Positions 60,288 through 64,000 of a stretch of DNA of 64,000 nucleotides are shown piece after piece; the stretch's first letter is position 1, and the number at the start of each line of letters is the position of its first letter. The position numbers and the translations under genes were made by a program. The DNA comes from Endozoicomonas sp965199185 (GTDB lineage: Bacteria > Pseudomonadota > Gammaproteobacteria > Pseudomonadales > Endozoicomonadaceae), in contig CBDAQW010000013.1 of the NCBI GenBank assembly GCA_965199185.1, positions 62,001 to 126,000 on the forward strand, in the 5' to 3' direction. The notes under the pieces are model-generated. The model was not told where the DNA came from. It ran no database searches and was given only the letters and a program-made list of their open reading frames with translations.

Positions 60288-63200
60288 TCACTGGGAATCT
60301 AATACTACCCGAATATCTTTTTCTAAACTCTTAGCTAACTCCGGATATTTCCTTAAAGGATTTTCATCTTCTTTTAATGCTGATAAAAAGTTATCTAAAA
60401 AATCGATATATCTTTTTTGAATACCACGATGAACCACTGTTTTTACAATGTTGCTCATTCCCTCCTTGTCTGTACTTGAATAACGTTGATACTTAATCAT
60501 TGTTCTTATACTGGTTAAATCAACGAAATCAGTCTCGACAACACATTTGATATACAGGTCTGAAAGAGGTTGGTGGACATCATAGCCCGTTATTGTATCT
60601 AAAGTGCTGTCAATGATAGAGAGGATTTCAGTAAACTTTTCTTGAGTTTTTATGGATTTAAATAAACTATCCTCAGCATTATATTGCTGTAGTTTTAACA
60701 ATATTGATGGTAGTGGTCCTTCCGCTTTGGGGATGATTATTTCTTGAGTAACGCTGTGATTTAAAATACGGATTAACAAGTCGTAGTCGTTCAGAAAATT
60801 CAATAAATCCAATAAAGGCTTAAGGTTGTTAGTGTCTATTTCATTGTTAAGATCTATCAGATGCTTTGATTCAGAAAATGGCTCTAATAGTTTTTCTTTA
60901 AGAATGCTTTCAATATGAGGTGCTCGGTTTTCTTCTAAAAAATAAAGTGCATACATAAAAAAATTATACATGCTTTCTTTGTATTTTAATTTGTTTGCAA
61001 ATTTTTGAGTGATGATTAGCGCCAATAATTGAGAGATGTTTTTAGCATAATGTGCTTGATCAAAGAATACAGAGTCTTCAAAAATCCTAAACACTAAATC
61101 AGATCTGGCTTGTTTGCTTGGGGTAAATGAAGAGCAATGCTCACTAAGGTGAAACCCTAAAAAGAAGAGCGCTAATTCAGTATCAGCCTGTTGGTAAAAA
61201 TCCAGCTTTAGATAAGCGGCAGTTTTTTCATCACCTGTCATTAGCATAAGTATCTCATCAAGCTCGTGGCTGAATTCAAAATAATATTCATCGTCACTAT
61301 CGTGTTGGTTTTTAAAGGATAAATTGAAAAGATGGAATATTGTTTCCTTTGACAGCAGATTGTTGTTGAACTTCATTATTCTTTTAATAGAGTCTGGAAT
61401 GTGAGCCCCTTTCATTGTAAATTTTTTGACAAACTCATCCATTGTAACACCTAATTTAAGCGCTAAATTACAGTAGTTTTCAATGTTATTGTCGAGCATG
61501 ATGTCCAGCATGAAACTCATTGGCGTGCCTGCCATGCTTGATACGCCCTCAAACATATAGTTTAAAAATGCTCGAGCGTGCTGTTTTTGATCTTCGCGAA
61601 ACTGGATAATAGTTCCATTAAATTCTCCTTCTAGTAGCTGTTCTCTTGTCACGCTAGTTGGAATTGGGAAATAGCCTTGTTTAAAGTACATTGTTATTGT
61701 ATTTTCACCGTGTTGAGCCTTGTCAAAAGCATCAATATAGCCCCAGAAATGATTGGAGTACCGGTTTTCAATTTTCCCTCCTGGCTTTCCGGAATGATGA
61801 AATAACCCGTCTGGAAGCATAACCATACCGTTATCATGAACCATTTTATGAAGATATTGTTTGTCTCTGAAATCAGAGATAATAAACAGGTTTTCAAGAA
61901 ATTCAATATCCTGGCTCATATCAGATAATTGATCGAGATAATCTAAATTAAATTGCTCAAGTATACTTTTTTGGCTGTATTCATTATCTTTCGATAATTG
62001 GATGATTTGTTTAACCAGCCTTGAAGCTCTTTTACCAATCAGAGCAAATTGGATAAAGAGAGGGGATATTGGGAATTTTGTGTAATCAGCGACTACTTGA
62101 AATGGTGTTCTTTCCATTCCTGCATCATGTGTCATATACGTAAAATAGTGCATTATTTTTATCAGCTCGAATAACGTGTCCCTGTCGTCTGAACTTGTTT
62201 TTTTAGAAAAACCTTCAATAAATTCATGTAGCATTGCAATCCGCAACATATCATTGAATGAACCGGTTGAACCTGAAGATAAATTGTTGAGTAAAACGGA
62301 ATAATTTTGCAAAAGCCATGAATAAGCATTTCTGTCATCTATGCCTCCGGTAACAATAGGCGCTCCACGATAGGTTTCATAGGCAGGGTTTATATTAATT
62401 AAAGCCTCGATAATTTCACGATCAAGATCAAATGTAAAATCCGATATTGATTCAAGAAGCTCTGCTGTTGGTGCTGAGTAATGATAACTTGATATCATAG
62501 CTTGCTTGTTTAGATGCTCGTCAGCTTCATTGCCTTCTGGCCTGTGGTAGTGTTTTATGGTAAAGAAATCATGCCCGTCTTTAGCGTTTGTGATCTTGTC
62601 TCTATATTTTTCTTCTGTGCTTTCTTTTAACTGCTTACCAATTTTTGCGAGAAATATAATTGATTTTTCAATGCTAAATAATTGTTCGATTATATCTTCA
62701 GAAAGCTTGGTATGTTCAATGATTTGTTTCTTTGCTTTCGTGTATGTTGCTTCAAAAGCGGCTTCAAGATAAGACATTCCATGAGTGGTAAGATAATTTT
62801 CCGGATGTAAGAAATGTATGAACTCAAAGCGATTGAAATCTACAATCGGTTGCCTTTTTTCAGGGTTCCAAATTAAAAAAGGCGTCATGTACTTTTCATG
62901 GATTGACCCCTCAACCGTTACCAGCTGAACATCTGGCTTATATATCATCATCTCAGGTGAAGGGTGTGCTGTTAAAAAATGAAGATTTTTCTCAATTTCC
63001 AATAGATGTGATGTCCCAAAATAATCACGGAAACACATCATTCCTGCTGTTAGAGTAAAAAAACTTTCCCCCCCCCCAGATGAGCTAGGCTTTGGGTCAA
63101 AAAAATCCCGACTTACCTGATATGTAAGCTGATTGTTATCCATTGCCTTCAGCCTGCAAGGTTTATTATTACATGCAAGACAAGCTACGCGTTCCGGGGT

Positions 63201-63983
63201 GTGGGCAGGTTGCTGAGGGTTTTCAGGGGGCTCATCGTCTTGATCGATGTCGTATTTTATCCTCTTATTTGTATTGCCTGCTGCTGCATTTATTGTTCCA
63301 TTTTCATTACTATCACTATCACTTGAGTCATTACTATCACTCGAATCATCGCCAGCTGAACTTTGAGAAGAAGTACCGGAGCCATGATCAATACTGGCCA
63401 TGAGTGCAGCTATTTTTTGTGGTAGTTTATTTATCATGCCCTCGAGATACCAGCCCAGCTGATCGAGAATTGCCGGTTCAACAGACACCAGCATAACTCG
63501 ATCCTGTAAAACTCGTGCATGCGTGACGTTACCATTTTTTAATGCCTGCTCTCGTTTGTGCCTTAAACGGTGGAGCTGTCTGAGCTTGGGCAGTTCTGAG
63601 TTAAGCACTTCAATTTGTAGCGCATCGTATGCACTGTTTTCTACCTCTAGTTTTGCAGGAAAGTCCGCAATCAAGTCATTAAGCAATGTATTGGGGTCAT
63701 TATCTACGCCATCACTGTCGTCTCCACTACTGTCGCTAGCTGAGGTGAGAATGACTTCTGCAGAGCTGTCTTCCCATTCTTCCTGGTCAACGGAGGTGTA
63801 TAGAACCAGCAACAGATCAAGCAATCCGGATAAAAGGTATTTGACGTCTAACGGTGAAAATGTTGATGATGCTTGTGCATACATACGTATGCCTTTGTCG
63901 TTTTCCGACAGATATAGCCTTATTTTTTGGTCCTCTATATCCTTTTTTTTCTGAGGCATAAGCTGGTCAAATTCAGCTGACAA
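60288..63983 (-). CDS. Giant orphan protein, 5' end probably beyond the window
   Basis: At least 1231 residues are encoded, and the frame stays open to the window edge, so the true start may lie outside. The N-terminal ~230 residues contain acidic, Ser/Asp-rich low-complexity runs (SASDSSGDDSDGVDND; SSDSNDSSDSDSNENG). They are followed by CLACNNKPC (about 268-276), a possible metal site, and by about 900 residues of mainly helical, leucine- and aspartate-rich sequence without membrane segments or signal peptide. Base composition is clearly A/T-richer than the core genes. A run of ten G (63068-63077, on the minus strand) lies in the frame at SSSGGGES. No family recognised. Confidence 0.6.
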   Translation of the reverse strand: MSAEFDQLMPQKKKDIEDQKIRLYLSENDKGIRMYAQASSTFSPLDVKYLLSGLLDLLLVLYTSVDQEEWEDSSAEVILTSASDSSGDDSDGVDNDPNTLLNDLIADFPAKLEVENSAYDALQIEVLNSELPKLRQLHRLRHKREQALKNGNVTHARVLQDRVMLVSVEPAILDQLGWYLEGMINKLPQKIAALMASIDHGSGTSSQSSAGDDSSDSNDSSDSDSNENGTINAAAGNTNKRIKYDIDQDDEPPENPQQPAHTPERVACLACNNKPCRLKAMDNNQLTYQVSRDFFDPKPSSSGGGESFFTLTAGMMCFRDYFGTSHLLEIEKNLHFLTAHPSPEMMIYKPDVQLVTVEGSIHEKYMTPFLIWNPEKRQPIVDFNRFEFIHFLHPENYLTTHGMSYLEAAFEATYTKAKKQIIEHTKLSEDIIEQLFSIEKSIIFLAKIGKQLKESTEEKYRDKITNAKDGHDFFTIKHYHRPEGNEADEHLNKQAMISSYHYSAPTAELLESISDFTFDLDREIIEALININPAYETYRGAPIVTGGIDDRNAYSWLLQNYSVLLNNLSSGSTGSFNDMLRIAMLHEFIEGFSKKTSSDDRDTLFELIKIMHYFTYMTHDAGMERTPFQVVADYTKFPISPLFIQFALIGKRASRLVKQIIQLSKDNEYSQKSILEQFNLDYLDQLSDMSQDIEFLENLFIISDFRDKQYLHKMVHDNGMVMLPDGLFHHSGKPGGKIENRYSNHFWGYIDAFDKAQHGENTITMYFKQGYFPIPTSVTREQLLEGEFNGTIIQFREDQKQHARAFLNYMFEGVSSMAGTPMSFMLDIMLDNNIENYCNLALKLGVTMDEFVKKFTMKGAHIPDSIKRIMKFNNNLLSKETIFHLFNLSFKNQHDSDDEYYFEFSHELDEILMLMTGDEKTAAYLKLDFYQQADTELALFFLGFHLSEHCSSFTPSKQARSDLVFRIFEDSVFFDQAHYAKNISQLLALIITQKFANKLKYKESMYNFFMYALYFLEENRAPHIESILKEKLLEPFSESKHLIDLNNEIDTNNLKPLLDLLNFLNDYDLLIRILNHSVTQEIIIPKAEGPLPSILLKLQQYNAEDSLFKSIKTQEKFTEILSIIDSTLDTITGYDVHQPLSDLYIKCVVETDFVDLTSIRTMIKYQRYSSTDKEGMSNIVKTVVHRGIQKRYIDFLDNFLSALKEDENPLRKYPELAKSLEKDIRVVLDSQ

Positions 63984-64000
63984 CGCGTTGTATTGATCAG

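Overview
This window reads as chromosome of a marine, host-associated gammaproteobacterium. The core gene order fits Oceanospirillales/Pseudomonas-type genomes: glmM-tpiA-secG-tRNA-Leu-tRNA-fMet-rimP-nusA-infB-rbfA-truB-rpsO-pnp, rpsU-yqeY-dnaG-rpoD divergent from tsaD-folB-folK, and thiE-hemL. The mix of housekeeping genes, many insertion sequences and MITE-like repeats, and orphan secreted-looking proteins resembles Endozoicomonas. That genus assignment is inference, not something the sequence proves.

Layout. (1) 1-15125: translation and RNA-metabolism block. The 3' part of glmM carries two single-base insertions. A three-gene lipid or glycan modification cluster on the opposite strand sits between glmM and tpiA. 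The metY-nusA-infB operon, rpsO and pnp follow; pnp has a leader able to form alternative hairpins. (2) 15121-23081: an IS200-type element, then the macromolecular synthesis operon (rpsU, yqeY, dnaG, rpoD) and the divergent tsaD-folB-folK. (3) 23082-30187: katG bracketed by two direct copies of a ~137 bp repeat, putP with a MITE at its 3' end, thiE-hemL and a membrane protein. (4) 30188-34097: accessory region with a MITE, two tandem paralogous small glycine-zipper proteins, an IS4-type element that cut the end of the second one (10-bp target duplication visible), and a second IS200-type copy. (5) 34212-40659: a ZrgABCD-like zinc import operon, a small His/Cys membrane protein, an SdaC-like permease and a lysine-rich coiled-coil orphan. 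(6) 40905-45479: nucleobase salvage genes hpt, upp and uraA. uraA is split near its 3' end by an ISAs1-family element whose own transposase is decayed, and a broken STAS gene follows. (7) 45768-48351: an enolase, a Ser-rich/basic orphan preceded by a short leader ORF, and a MITE with a perfect 9-bp target duplication. (8) 48542-57160: the AmmeMemoRadiSam A/B pair without its radical SAM partner, a quinone-reductase-like flavoprotein with a divergent LysR gene, tyrS divergent from an M23 endopeptidase, an alpha/beta hydrolase, and yceH- and ycgN-like genes. (9) 57161-64000: a large secreted trypsin-like protein, an IS21 IstB remnant, and a giant orphan protein containing a G10 tract and running off the window.

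Themes. Core operons are intact and conventionally ordered. Mobile DNA is dense from 15 kb onward, and two insertions can be reversed on paper because the target duplications are still perfect. The orphan proteins with polar, Ser/Thr/Asn-rich N-termini (30517, 31032, 39343, 47464) and the secreted protease are the best places to look for host-interaction functions. No CRISPR array, rRNA operon or prophage is visible.
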